This document shows, one piece after another, positions 34,057-46,017 of a DNA stretch of 64,000 nt. The translations under genes and the position numbers were made by a program. Source of the DNA: Cladopsammia gracilis (Eukaryota > Cnidaria > Anthozoa > Scleractinia > Dendrophylliidae); contig JAJGOT010000438.1 in the NCBI GenBank assembly GCA_022457155.1, positions 62,001 to 126,000 of the forward strand. The letters are read 5' to 3'. A model generated the notes under the pieces. That model saw nothing but the letters and a program-made list of their open reading frames with translations. It searched no databases and was not told the DNA's origin. How positions within the stretch are numbered: position 1 is the stretch's first letter; each line of letters starts with the position of its first letter.

Positions 34057-34460
34057 TTATTCACCCTTATTTTCCTCACCTCCCTCATCGGTTTGAGGTT
34101 GTTGTCTTTCTTTGTCAACCCGGTTTGGTTCTCGATTTTCTTCAACATCTGATAAAGTAAAAAGATAATTTATTTGCAAGGGCAAAGCTTATGTGGACAA
34201 CTGAGAAAAATGCGATTTCATTATACCCGTAAATGAGGTTGGCTTAACGCCTGCTGCCTCGAATAAACCAGCTTACTTGTTTTATCTTCCTGTTTTTCGT
34301 CCACGGATTTCCTTATTTCGTTTCCCACATGACCTGTATCAACGTCTTGGCTGTCCCTAACATCCTTAACTGGAATATTTGCAGGCGAAGAACTGATGAA
34401 AGCACTCGTGAATAGAAGAATTATACCCAAAAACAGGACTCTTTCAACCGGAGGCGCCAT
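34057..34460 (-). CDS. Two-exon gene for a small predicted secreted acidic peptide
   Basis: Exon 1 is 34460-34277, exon 2 is 34148-34057, and the intron (34276-34149, 128 bp) runs from GTAAGC to TTTATCAG. The chosen ATG (AACATGG, strong context) lies five codons inside a slightly longer frame. The product is 91 aa. Residues 1-27 form a signal peptide with the hydrophobic core VLFLGIILLFTSAFI and a Ser/Ala-rich cleavage region. The rest is charged, Cys-free and rich in Asp, Glu, Lys and Gln, ending DEGGEENKGE before TAA. The splice junction restores a codon (A|AT, Asn). CCAAT lies about 55 bp upstream. I do not recognise the family; a peptide precursor, a matrix-associated acidic protein or a rapidly evolving secreted protein are all possible. 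Confidence 0.6.
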
Positions 34461-35763
34461 GTTAGTTTTCGGCATTGGCCGTCTGCAACGGTAGACTGGA
34501 AACAAGTAAATCAACCAATAGGAGAACGATACGTCTTTTTATTTCGCCCCTCTCTTATTTCCTTCGATCGAAGACTGATGATTCTTTAGTGATAAAATTG
34601 TCTTTTCAATGCTTGAAAATGATCAGAACAAAATTATGGTCCAAATATGTTGATTTTTTTTCGATGGAAGTCAGCAATGTTCTTATAGAACATTTGCAAA
34701 CGAGAACTTTAACTAATTGATTATTCTCGTAATTACGTGCGGCGGTCGTTGAATAATTAGCCACGCTGGCACAGCTACCGCCCGCGCTACACCGGCATAT
34801 CATACGCTGTTTATTTTATTAGCCGCAGGATTGATTACTCAGCGTTTCAGCGAATCAAACAATATGTATTTTCGTATCAGTTGTATTTACCCACTTGAAG
34901 CTTTTTCTATTAAATGCTCTTTTTAGCTTTTTTTTACGAGTGCCCTGTTTCTAATAAGCGCCCTACATCCCCCACGCTACCCCCCCCCCCCACCCCCCCC
35001 ACCCCCGCTTGGGTGTTCTTTGCTCCATTCAGCGTGGCATCACATCAAGCGCTCAGATTAAGGCGGGACTCAACCTAAATTTGAATGAAATTTTAAGAGG
35101 TTTAAAGAAGGGATAGAAGAAAGAAAATGATTTTTGGAACACCAACAGACAGTCGATACCCACGCAAGAGCACCCCAGGTTGCTAGTGGACTAACTTGGT
35201 GTCCGTCTATTAATTACTAACTACAAATTCCACTAAATCTTCAATATTTCTTATTTCTTTTAATTTTACCAATCCTTTGAGAAAAACTATTTCCTCCCAA
35301 ACACACCCAAAAATCTCCCAAAAATTTACAAAACACCCCATAACAATAGATTCATGGGATGAGCATAGAGTTTTGGATTGCTTGAAACGTGAACGAGATA
35401 TTTCCATTAAAGCCATGTCAAGTTTCGGGAAAATGGCGTTCATGTTTACCTCCGTTTTTGTCCTATATTGGTCATAATACCGGATTACAAAAAAAGATCT
35501 GTTTGGACGGTCAGTGTTCATGATAAAAATAAATGAGCCTAAACTATTACTTTTCCGGCGTTAGCCTTTCCGCTGCCTTCGTCAGAGAAAAATGACTGTG
35601 AATAAATAAAAGACTTTTCAAGGCTTGTCTTGGTGCCTGAGGGATGCAACAAAAGGTAAGTTAGCCTTAGGGAAAGGCTGGCGTTCATTTACAGCGTTGC
35701 TAGTAAGGGTGGAATGTTAAATTCCAAGAACAAGCGTTGCTGTCGATTGTTCGCTCCACGTTT
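34461..35763. other. No confident gene; poly-C and one weak frame
   Basis: A C-rich run lies at 34981-35006. A 103-codon frame on the minus strand (35521-35210) is open and of mixed composition but matches nothing I know; it may be chance. Confidence 0.45.
35552..35585 (-). other. Hammerhead-like core hairpin
   Basis: On the minus strand CTGACGA is followed by AGGC ... GCCG and then GAAA. The two conserved hammerhead core boxes are present; the intervening stem is short with a long loop. No cleavage triplet was confirmed. Confidence 0.3.
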
Positions 35764-37492
35764 CAATGGTCCTTATCGTAGATGAGTACGCCACGCCAAC
35801 ATATCAGCGGTTTCTCGCTTTCTTGATCCTATAGTCTCGTTTTGATGTTTAGGAGAACCTTCCGTCGAAAGGCCCTCTTATCTTCGGCCAGCTTTCGTAA
35901 TCTTATGACGTCACGCTTGTGCTGCCCTCGGCTTTTATTTACATTTGGCCACCAATGTGATTCCATCTTCGACTCTGGTGTTTGTTTTGAGTAAATTGCC
36001 CCGTTTTTCGATCCTACTTCGCTTGATTCAGATCAATTCCGTTTGGAAAGGATGTTGTGATGTCTTCAACCTCTTTTGCTCCGTAACTGAGAGGGACCTT
36101 CAGCGTATGTTATTGAATGAAACTAGACACTGAAAGTACTCAGTAACATCCCTTGAATGGCCCCGGGATCGGATCGCATTCATGAAGAATGACACGATAA
36201 AATATAGATAAACGACTAATGCTTCATTCTGTCTATTTATCCGCGCGTTTGTCTTTGCCAGTAACTCTGGTCACTTTCGAATTAACGATTTTTTATAATT
36301 TTTCACTCCGTTACTTTTGTTAAATTATTTTTTGTTTAATTTATTGTTATTTAAAAAAAGTGGGGGGGGGGGGGGGGGGAGGGGGGGCTAAAGCGGCTAA
36401 AGCCCCCGCAGCCCCTCCCTCTGCGCGGTCCCTGATCTCAGAGAGTTGTATCTTAATACTCTCCAAATAGCTCTCAAGGGCAACCGATGGTTGAACCGGT
36501 GGAATCCAATTCCATTTGACGTGAAATGGATGTGTTTCTTTATTTTGGCCGTGAAAGATATATTGGAGGCGCATTCGTCTCGCAAATTGTTCAAAATCCG
36601 GCAAGAGTCCTTGCCTTGTTTTAATAATAACAAGTTGACCTGGCTGTCAGTTCCTTTCTGTGGCTGCCCGCCTTTTTTATTCATGTTTCTCCTATGCTTA
36701 ATATCGGTGAACCGTAGAGCGGTTCTTCTTTTAAAGATATCCTGGACTGCTCACTTTCTCTTTACAGCTAACGCTTTACCTGAGCTTCCAAAGCCTTTGC
36801 TTACCTTGTAGCAGGAAAATTTTACTGTATTTCGAGTTTCGAAATCTTGGATTAGCTTGTAGGCTTCATCGGCCGTTGAAACGGAGAAGAAATTATCAGA
36901 CAGCTTAGACAGCTTAGTGCAAGCATTCATTATTGACCTGACTACACAATTTCCCTATAATTCCCGCCAATATTTTATAAAAGTTGTGAAACGGGGCTGC
37001 GGTTTATCTATATTTTATTTTCTCATTTCGTGTCATTCTTCATGAATGTGATCCGATCCCGGGGCCATTCAAGGGATGTTACTGAGTACTTTCAGTGTCT
37101 AGTTTCATTCAATAACATACGCTGAAGGTCCCTCTCAGTTACGGAGCAAAAAGAGGTTGAAGACATCACAACATCCTTTCCAAACGGAATTGATCTGAAT
37201 CAAGCGAAGTAGGATCGAAAAACGGGGCAATTTACTCAAAACAAACACCAGAGTCGAAGACGGAAGCAGCCATTGGTGGCCAAATGTAAATAAAAGCCGA
37301 GGGCAGCACAAGCGTGATGTCGTTAGATTACGAAAGCTGGCCGAAGATAAGAGGGCCTTTCGGCGGATGTTAACGAGTGTCGACCACCTCTGACGACGAT
37401 GAGCGTAAACATCAAAACGAGACTATAGGGTCAAGAAAGCGAGAAACCGCTGATATGTTGGCGTGGCATACTCATCTATGATAAGGGCCATT
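35764..37492. mobile_element. Long inverted repeat element (arms ~449 and ~480 bp)
   Basis: The arms at 35764-36212 and 37013-37492 are near-identical in reverse complement. Shared stretches include ACATATCAGCGGTTTCTCGC, GAGACTATAG and CCCTCTCAGTTACGGAGCAA on the matching strands. The differences are a few indels in the outer third. The 800-bp interior carries a poly-G tract (36363-36388) and a fragment of a Penelope-like polyprotein. The high arm identity suggests a recent inverted duplication or gene conversion. Confidence 0.8.
36430..36690 (-). pseudogene. N-terminal fragment of a Penelope-like element polyprotein
   Basis: On the minus strand one frame reads TDSQVNLLLLKQG. The overlapping frame reads PDFEQFARRMRLQYIFHGQ, then HPFHVK, WIPPVQPSVALESYL. 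This is the region I associate with the start of the RT polyprotein in Penelope-like elements of corals (recalled, not searched). A frameshift lies around 36600. The fragment ends at the poly-G tract, and no RT catalytic motif or GIY-YIG domain remains. Confidence 0.5.
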
Positions 37493-37825
37493 AGCCTGCA
37501 GCAGGCGTTTTGTTTTTATGGTGGGCGAGTGCTGATTTTAGTGTTTGAGTGCCATTTTGATTTTTCACAACGTCGGGGCCTGGGAGGAGTGAGAAGGGGT
37601 GGGGAGGAGGAGTATTTTTCCTTCCTCTCCCCCTCCCCCTCCTTCGCCTTCCAGCCTGACTCCCACACCCTTGGTCGCATCTTTTGACTCAGGTAACTCT
37701 CAAATAAAGCAAGGACCACTTGGACAAACAGCACGGCGAAGTGAAGCCGGATCTTGAAGTAGATCAGGATCAGCAGTAGTATTGAATAAAACTTAAATCA
37801 CATTTTACTTAGCTCTTTGTAGCCC

Positions 37826-37855
37826 CTGATGAAGGTTAGTTTTGCATAACCGAAA
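37826..37855 (+). other. Hammerhead-like core hairpin (best copy)
   Basis: CTGATGA (37826-37832), then A-GGTTA, loop GTTTTGCA, TAACC, then GAAA (37852-37855). Stem II is perfect apart from one extra A. Following TATTGGGCAATA could be stem III. The residue expected as U before the cleavage site is A, so self-cleavage is doubtful in this copy. It lies 330 bp right of the inverted repeat that holds the Penelope-like fragment. Confidence 0.45.
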
Positions 37856-38328
37856 TATTGGGCAATAAAATACCCTTTATAGCTGTCCGATCAGCCTTGC
37901 ATTCAGTTTTAAGTTCTTTTGACTCACCTCAGTATGCGGTTTTCATAACGCAGCGCTCGTTCGCCCCCTAAAATACGTCTGCTTTGCAGGCTACATAGCT
38001 TGGATGAATGTCTCCACATAGCTTGGATGAATGTCATGCCCGTTATTTCCATGTACGTGAGAACACAACCCCCTCAAACACAAGTCCTCTTCTTCAAACT
38101 CCGCTGCCATTTATGAATAAAGTCCATGTTTTTTTTTCGAACCCTCCTCATTGCGAAATACACGACTAAATAGCCAAGGGCAACTATTTCTTATCTACTC
38201 CGAACGGCGGCGGTCAGGATCCCATGGGGCGGTTTAATTTTAAAGTATTCCCCTGAAGGTAGAAAGGATATAGATCTAAAGCAGTTTATCATGTTACGAG
38301 CTTCGGTCATTTCTTACCGAGCTTAATT

Positions 38329-38712
38329 AAGGGGCATTGTCACGCAGATTTTGCTTTGTTTTGGTCAAAATACACTAAATAAATGACAAAGTAGCTTTGC
38401 TCAAACATAAAATTACTTTTAGAACACCAACAAGATAATAGCAAGTGATTTCTTCAAGGAAGAAGAAACCATAAAAGTTTTTCTACCATTTTTCCACGAC
38501 TCTTGGGAGGAACTTGAAAATATTGGCCAATTTTTTCAAGTTGCAATCCACTTCCATCCTGGCCATCCGCAGCCAAAGATAACGAATACTAGTTTCTGTG
38601 CACTGGTAGAGTATTTGTTAACAAAACTGGACCGTTATTTTAAGGTTTCCATTCAAACAAATATGTTTTTTGGCTTTCAAAGTGATACTAAAAATAGGTG
38701 ACAGTGTCCCTT
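38329..38712. mobile_element. 384-bp MITE, AAGGGGCATTGTCAC family (copy 1)
   Basis: The ends are AAGGGGCATTGTCAC and GTGACAGTGTCCCTT. The interior contains CAAGTTGCAATCCACTTCCA, matching the 54985 copy in the opposite orientation. Confidence 0.8.
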
Positions 38713-38997
38713 CAACATTTACCATCTTTCTTTATGTAGCCTGCGCAACAAGAGCGGCCGGGATTTGCGTGAATTAATTTTGGCGTCTTCTCCCCGCCTC
38801 CTCCCGGGTACTCCCGAAAATGTGGGTGGGGTGTGCAGCGCGCTACAGTTAGGTTACGGGTAGATTCCAAAGTACGGAACTTCATATGGTGAACGGGTCA
38901 GTGTGTAATCTATTTTCGAATTGCTCATTCAAGAACTACAGCTTTCCTGAAATGTTAACGACAGTTTTCAAACACTGTAACGGTTACTTTTGAAAAT

Positions 38998-39137
38998 GTA
39001 TATGTTGTAGTTTAATTTTATCCTTAGTTCAATTTCGATTTTCCATTGTTCTTTTCTATGCTAATATATGATAATAAATATAAAACAAAGGAAAATCAAA
39101 ATTGAACCAAGGATAAAATTGAACTACAACATGTATG
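38998..39137. repeat. ~140-bp palindrome
   Basis: TATATGTTGTAGTTTAATTT ... GATTTTCC is inverted as GGAAAATCAAAATTGAACC ... AACTACAACATGTATG. Confidence 0.75.
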
Positions 39138-40487
39138 TTGCTTAGCATTCGAAACGTCAAGTTTCGGTATAAAAATGCGTTGGTTTACCATGTTTATCAC
39201 CGCTGTTTGTGTTTTATTTTTAATCTAGTTACGATGGCCTTAGAACAAGAGTTTAGAAGACACGTGATCGCAGCTTAATACCCGGGACCCAGGAACTGCT
39301 GCGGCTTGCGTAAAACTTTTGACAAGGGCTCAGGGAAGAGCTTCAAATTACCCGGCGATGTTAATAAAAACATAGCTTCTTCTAAAACCCATACCCAATT
39401 CCAGACCAGAGTGCACAAACTTGCCCTATTTCAGACCAAAAATGGTCACAATCGATACTCTATTTCAGATCAAAATGGCTCAAAAACCATACCCTTTGGC
39501 GCCGCACATACCTTATATAAGGGAGTACCCCCATCCCCCCGGGCCCCACGCCTCCGCCTCCCGCGCTCTCGGAAAGGAAACGATAGTTGCACAGGTTATT
39601 TTTATGAAAAACGTTAAGGCTGCGATAGGCCAGAATTTAAAGAACGTACTAAGAACATACCCGGTCCTGTTATTTTTATAATTAGCTACCTAAGAATAAA
39701 AAATAAAGTGCGTGAATAATTTTGTCTGAGAAAATTAACAGTCCTACCGGACCCTAAAATGGTTGAATTTTTTTCGACGTTGCAGCTTGTTTTTTATTTC
39801 AAAATAGGAAACTGGTAGAACTTGGCGCATTTTTTTTCTTTCTTTTCATTCAGAACTTTGATTTACTGAAATACTGACTTGATTGTAAGAACGTTTTCAC
39901 ACTCAAAGCACAGGTAGCCCAAGCTATATGTGTCACAACCGTTACGAGCGAAATTATAACGATTTTGTATGACGAAAAACGGTCCATTCTAGGAGTTAAA
40001 AAATACGAACAAGATTTCAATAAAAATTGCCTACCCTACTTCTCTTGTGTGTTTCCTTGTCTCCTGTGTGGTTTTGGGGGCGATTTAGAGCGTTTCCAGT
40101 GAGTTTTAGCGGAGCACTGCGGGCCAAAGGCCCGCGCGAAGCCCCATAGTCATAGAACCCATACCCGACGTTTTTCATGGTCATGGCCAGCGGAATGTTT
40201 CGCGGGCGGCGTCTGTTAAATGTGTGTCCGTGTGTCCGAGCGTCGCTCAAGGCTACTAGCTCGCGAGCGCGTATGACGTCGCAAAACATGCGCGAATGAC
40301 GCCACACAACATCCGGGAATGCCGAATGTCACGTCAGCTGTATGTGTAAGACGTCATCAACATCCGGGATCTTTGAGGCTTTGTTTTTCGCGCGGCTGCA
40401 CAGCCGTCAGCTCGGTAAACACTTTAGTTGGATCCAGAGTTAGATTGTTGTGTTTAGCGGAGAATTAAAGTCGTTATTTCCCTGCAG

Positions 40488-40706
40488 TTTTTCGCGGTTT
40501 GCTACTCAAGACAGAGATACTAGTTAAGGGATACTCAGAAGCCGCTTTAGTGGAAAAAGAAGAGCTTTCAGGGATCAAATCTTGCTTCGAGGAACTTCAT
40601 ATTATCAATGCAGGAGCAATGCGGGGAGATGCCTTGTTTTATTACGGATTTCAGAACCTAAGAAGCGGAGTTTTAACGAATTTCCAAGCAGTCCAGTGCT
40701 TTAAAG
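40488..40706 (+). CDS. Candidate internal exon inside TIR element A
   Basis: The acceptor TTTCCCTGCAG (ending 40487) and donor AAAG|GTAAAA (after 40706) bound an open 219-bp stretch reading TEILVKGYSEAALVEKEELS, then SCFEELHIINAGAMRGDALF and NFQAVQCFK. I do not recognise it. In copy B (minus strand, about 50600-50480) the same stretch is interrupted and frame-broken, which argues that it is part of the element rather than a host gene. Confidence 0.35.
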
Positions 40707-41007
40707 GTAAAATAAATCACATTTTTCGATGGGAATTTATGTTGATATCAATTTTTGATTGACTTTTCCTTTGAGTTCTCTTAAGTTTTGGAGACATGTT
40801 TATGAAACGTGTTCAAATTAAGTCGTGTTGTTTTCTTGAATTTCATCGAGGACAGCTCTGCCTTGATGCGCTAGAAATAATACGTGCTTTTCTAATGGAG
40901 ATTGAATAAAATTTTCGAAAGAAGATTGTGTTGTCCGTTTTTATGTCTTTGTTCATTCATTACATAGATTAAAAAGCGATTTTATGTAAAAAAAAAAAAC
41001 AAGACTT

Positions 41008-41451
41008 AAAGGCGCTGTTACACTAGGCAATATTTCGTGCAACTTGTCTCGCAACAACTAAAAACCGTGCGTTGCGATGCTGCGAGACAAGTTGCCTGGA
41101 GGGTGTAACACTGGGCAATGTTTCTTGCAATTTGTCTCGCTCGACGGTGACGAACAGCGGAGAGGACTGGAAAGGAACAATTTCATTGGCTGAAGTCACA
41201 AAACCTTGCGACACAAGTTGCAGGAAACATGTTACACTACGCAACGCTTGAAAATTTCGTTGCGGCGTGGCGAGAATCGTTGCGAAAAGTAGAACCGACT
41301 TCTACTTCTCGCAACGATTGCGGCAACAAAAAAATCGCGAGAAATGATTGTTGCGGGGTATGTTACACTGGGCAATTTTTCATGCAACTTGTGTCGCAAC
41401 AAAATTGCGACACAAGTTGCACAAAACATTGCCTAGTGTAACACCGCCTTT
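41008..41451. mobile_element. 444-bp MITE, AAAGGCGGTGTTACACTxGGCAA ends
   Basis: The ends AAAGGCGCTGTTACACTAGG and CCTAGTGTAACACCGCCTTT are inverted. Internal CAACTTGT(C/G)TCGCAAC repeats in both orientations are typical of subterminal repeats. Confidence 0.85.
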
Positions 41452-42454
41452 ACAGCCAAATTCGTTGTATCGCGATGCGCAAAATGTAAACTTCGAAAAA
41501 TTTTCTGCTTTTTCTGCGTTTTCTGTTCCGTCAATCATCTCAGTGGGAGGCGGGGTTAACACGGAGCGAGTTTTTAGCGCAATGAGAGATTCCCGCAAGT
41601 TTGATTCGGAGAGTTCAATGGCGATAAATTTTATTCGAAGAGCTGATGAGAAAGAGAAAGGATGCTTCATCGAAAAAGATGGATACAGGAGAGGAATTCA
41701 GAAAGTTAATTTTATCCGTCGATTTTTACCTTAGAATTTGTGTCTTCGCTTGTAAATCTGATTTGCATCGGGCATATTAAATTAGTGAGCTCCGCCGGCG
41801 TTGGACGTTTTATCGGTTTCAAAAGTTTGCATCTAAAAAAATTCGACGATTAGAGATGGGAAAAACCTTCTTCAACTTACATGGAATATTTCATTTATAT
41901 GCTGGCAAAATCGACTCCGCTGGCGAGCCGAGAAGTTTGAGCTTTTCCTGTTGTTTACAGTTACGGTCGACCGATCATGCATCAACGGTAATAATATGCA
42001 AATTTAAACTGACAGTATGTATGCAGAAAACGAATGTAGTAACGACGGAAAATAGAAGAAAATATACAAAAACAAGATGCGATGTGATTGAATATGAACT
42101 AAATATTTGAAAGAAATCATCTTGAAGATGATTTTGAAGATGAAATCATTGACAGAATTTCCGGCTATAAGTTTGTCGTACGTACGGTACACTCTTTCGA
42201 CTCGGGCGCAGAAATTTGATCATAATTCCGTTTTGGTCTTTTAATCACGCCGATTACAGGTATTTTACAGTTTCCAGGTATTTCTAGCTTTTAGCTCGTT
42301 TAATTTTTCATAAATCGATCTCATGTTCAGTCTTTAATTAAAAGCATAACCCCGCCTCCCACTGAGATGATTGACGGAACAGAAAACGCAGAAAAAGCCG
42401 AAAATTTTTCGAAGTTTGCATTTTGCGCATCGCGATACAACGAATTTGGCTGTA
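41451..42454. mobile_element. 1.0-kb inverted-repeat unit nested in element A
   Basis: TACAGCCAAATTCGTTGTAT ... GCGATGCGCAAAATG at the left is inverted as CATTTTGCGCATCGCGATAC ... GAATTTGGCTGTA at the right (about 105 bp each). The interior contains a segment also found inverted at 47456-47878. Copy B lacks this unit and the adjoining MITE. Confidence 0.7.
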
Positions 42455-43921
42455 GATTTTCTGTCTTCACTCGCGTCGCCATATGCTAATAAGCTTATGT
42501 TTGTGTATTTTTACAATTTTAATTTCCCAATCAGTTTCTCGCGAAATTTTTGACAAACAAAAACTGTATTTTATTCGGAAAGTAGTCGTACTAGTTAGAC
42601 CTAGTTATTCTGGAAAGAGAAAAGTTGTTTTTGTGAACTTTTCTACGGCCTAAATGTACTGTGCAGACGGTCGGGTAATACTGTTTTTGAGAATTGCTAA
42701 AATTGAAAATAGCCCGTTCTTCAATCTTAATTCTTGTGCTTCCAACCTTTCACCTTAGTTAAGTTTCACCTTAGTTAAGCTTGTTGAAAGTGCGAAGGTG
42801 ATAGGCTGGGCCTATCTATATATATTAGTTCCATTGCTTTCTCTCTATGACCTCTATATAAGCAATGGAACTAAAACTCACTGGAAACGCTCTAAATCGC
42901 CCCCAAAACCACACAGGAGACAAGGAAACACACAAGCGAAGTAGGGTAGGCAATTTTATTGAAATCTTGTTCGTAATTTTTAACTCCTAGAATGGACCGT
43001 TTTTTTCGTCATACAAAATCGTTATAATTTCGCTCTTAACGGTTGTGACACATATAGCTTGGGCTACCTGTGCTCAAGGCGCCAAAAAATTGGAACGTTC
43101 AGTCCCAGCTTAGCCTCAAGTCACAAATTAAGACGTTATTATAAATAATAGGCCATCACACTTTTTCAAGACGGTCTATGAAAAGAATATGGAGGTACTT
43201 TACAGTGGGCATATGCAGTGCTCCGTAAAGCCTGAGATAGACTGATTACATTGGCATGGCAGAAGTAACGATGATTTTGCAATTCTTATTGATCTCCTCT
43301 TCTCTATCACCGTCCTCTTCGTCAAGATCAACAAGATCTTGAAATCTTTTCCGAACACTACTTCAGGATAAAGTATTAACGGCCACATCAAATGGCCTTT
43401 AGAGAGGCACTCATGTTATATTTAACTTGATTAATGCAGGCTGTTACGAAATATTGGACACTAAACCTATGGATTTTCTCACTCTGCATGTCATCCTGAA
43501 AAGACCGCCGCCATTTGTCATTTTTATCATGTGACAAGAGAAAATGAGGTAAGAGAGCTGATCCCCGTGCTCCACGTTAATTATTTATAATCTAAACTAT
43601 TACTCGAAGTATTTATCCCAAATACCGCTATAAACCATTGTATTACCTAAGATACAAATTTAATACACGAAAAAAAGTACTACTTCTCTTTCGCATTTAT
43701 TTTTTCTATTGATTTCATAACATTGATATATTGGATGAGGCTGAAGCCACCTACAAAAGTTCTAAAAATGTTAGAAAATAACAAGAAAAATACTTTCTAC
43801 AAAAATATTCTTATACAAAATCATCTTTAGAAATGAGCTATATATCTACTACATTCTAATGAACTCATTTAAAAAAAATGTCAAGAAAATATTTAAAGTG
43901 ATGACCCTAAAAATACAAATT

Positions 43922-44062
43922 TCACTTTGAACTAAGGGTAACGCCTTACCCTTCACATTACTATAATTCCACTTTGAACTAAGGGTAACGCCTTACCCTT
44001 CACATTACTATAATTCCACTTTGAACTAAGGGTAACGCCTCACCCTTCGCATTACTATAATT
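43922..44062. repeat. 47-bp tandem repeat x 3
   Basis: Units of CCACTTTGAACTAAGGGTAA followed by CGCCTTACCCTTCACATTAC and TATAATT. The sister copies have a single diverged unit. Confidence 0.95.
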
Positions 44063-44250
44063 ATAAAAATATATTGTTTATTTATTATTTACTTTCTTAA
44101 CCAATCAGAATTAAACCAAACCCAGAACTAATTATGATTCGTTCGCACGCGTTTTCCCGCGCTTGGTCGCACGCGTTTTCCCGCGCTTGGCGCCGGTTAC
44201 ATGTATTTGCTTCGAGTTATCAATGGTTCATCTGCGTCTGTTGTTATTGG

Positions 44251-44402
44251 CCAGGCCCCGGATGTTCAAAAGGTGGATAGCGCTATCCACCGGATTAATC
44301 ACTATCCAGTGGATAACTATTAACAAAATCCATTGTGTTATCCGCTGGATTGTGATTAATCCGCTGAATAGCGCTATCCACCTTTTCAACATCCGGGGCC
44401 AG
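44251..44402. mobile_element. ~152-bp palindromic MITE, CTGGCCCC family (copy 2)
   Basis: Same family as 29353-29503 (GTTCAAAAGGTGGATAGCGC, CTATCCACCGG). The related site in copy 2 (GGCCAGGATGATAAC at about 26785) is empty, so it inserted after the segmental duplication. Confidence 0.85.
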
Positions 44403-45344
44403 AGTAATAACTTTAGTTTTGGTTTTAAGACACTCAAGTAAAAACAGTTCTAGCTACAAATACCTAATGCCTATCTACTAATATAACTTCACGAGAGTCT
44501 CGTTAATTTATAGTCAATGCTCCTCTATAGTTGAGCGCTCTACGATATCCATTCTACTCAAGCAACAAGAATTTAATTGTATATGTTTAATTGTAGATGT
44601 TTGAACGTCTCGTAAGACTCCAATAAGCGACCTATCTACTCGTGTCTTGAACAGAACAATGTGCTGTTTCATGCGGTGAAGGTCTACGGTCAACAAAATA
44701 AACCTGTAATGAAATTTCCTAAACTGCACCGAACATCGTTCTCTTTACAAGTCCCTCAATCAATTTTTTATTGGCATGAGAGACCTGCTTTAACTCTTTG
44801 ACACGATTCGCAAATATAGCGCAACTTTGAGATGAAGAGTTAACCATCATCTTCAATTTTCTTTCCATATTGACCAGCCGGGTCGATCAATTCGTGAATA
44901 GTATGTCGTTATTTTTTCGAACTAGCAGTCCAAACCGGCAGTACACGCAAAGTGGCGTGTTTCGACATCAGTTCAAAAACTCTTTATTCTCGAATTAATA
45001 GTTTCTATTATAAAATCCACGATTTAAAGAGACGTTTTCAACTCTCTTCTTCGTGTTCTATATGAGTTCCAAAACTCGTTAATAATTAATGACGAGAACA
45101 CGAAGGTAATCACCAACGTAAAGGAGGTTTGGATACCATGTCTTAATCTGTATAGATTTTGGAGATTTTATTCCTTCGTTTTCTCCGCATTTAACGATAA
45201 GATTAAAAAGCCCTATCAAACACAAGTGGGTTAAAAAAAAGGCTGCGCCTGTTTTTTTCAACCCACTTCTCGGTGATGGAAATCCTGATGAAACACTCTT
45301 TCTCGTGTTTGATATGTTACATGGACACTCTTCACTGTATCTAC

Positions 45345-46017
45345 TATACATATTGTATAGCACAGTACTACTATAGTATAGCATAGTGCTACATACAGTA
45401 TAGCATAGTACTACATTTAGTATAGCATAGTACTACATAGTATAGCATAGTAAGTTCTACATACAGTATAGCATAGTACTACATATAGTATAGCATAGTA
45501 CTACATATAGTATAGCATAGTACTACATATAGTATAGCATAGTACTACATAGTATAGCATAGTAAGTTCTACATACAGTATAGCATAGTACTACATACAG
45601 TATAGCATAGTACTACATATAGTATAGCATAGTACTACATAGTATAGCATAGTAAGTTCTACATACAGTATAGCATAGTACTACATATAGTATAGCATGG
45701 TATTACATATTATAAAATTCATTAATAATTCATAATGAAAATACAAAAGAAATGAATGTTTAATGAAGGTTTGTAAACCCCAATACAGATCAACTGAGTT
45801 GATGAATTATTAAACAGTAGCATTAACTTTTGATACAGATCTCTGCTGAGCTAATTAGTATGCATTAACTTTTGATGCAGATATCTGCTGAGCTAATTAG
45901 TATGCATTAACTTTTCATACAGATCTCTACTCATTGTTTCATTTCATAAGTCAGATAAAATATTCGCGTCCGATCTGTATGGGCGTTTACAATGGCTCGC
46001 CTTCGGCTGGCCATTGT

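Larger units (their letters stand above)
39907..43073. mobile_element. 3.2-kb TIR element with ~203-bp arms (copy A)
   Basis: The arms at 39907-40111 and 42871-43073 are reverse complements with high identity: AGCACAGGTAGCCCAAGCTA, GAGACAAGGAAACACAC in one orientation, CGCCCCCAAAACC. The interior has one exon-like ORF (40488-40706), a MITE (41008-41451) and another inverted-repeat unit (41451-42454). No transposase was recognised. A diverged, inverted partial copy (B) lies at 49846-51110. Confidence 0.75.
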
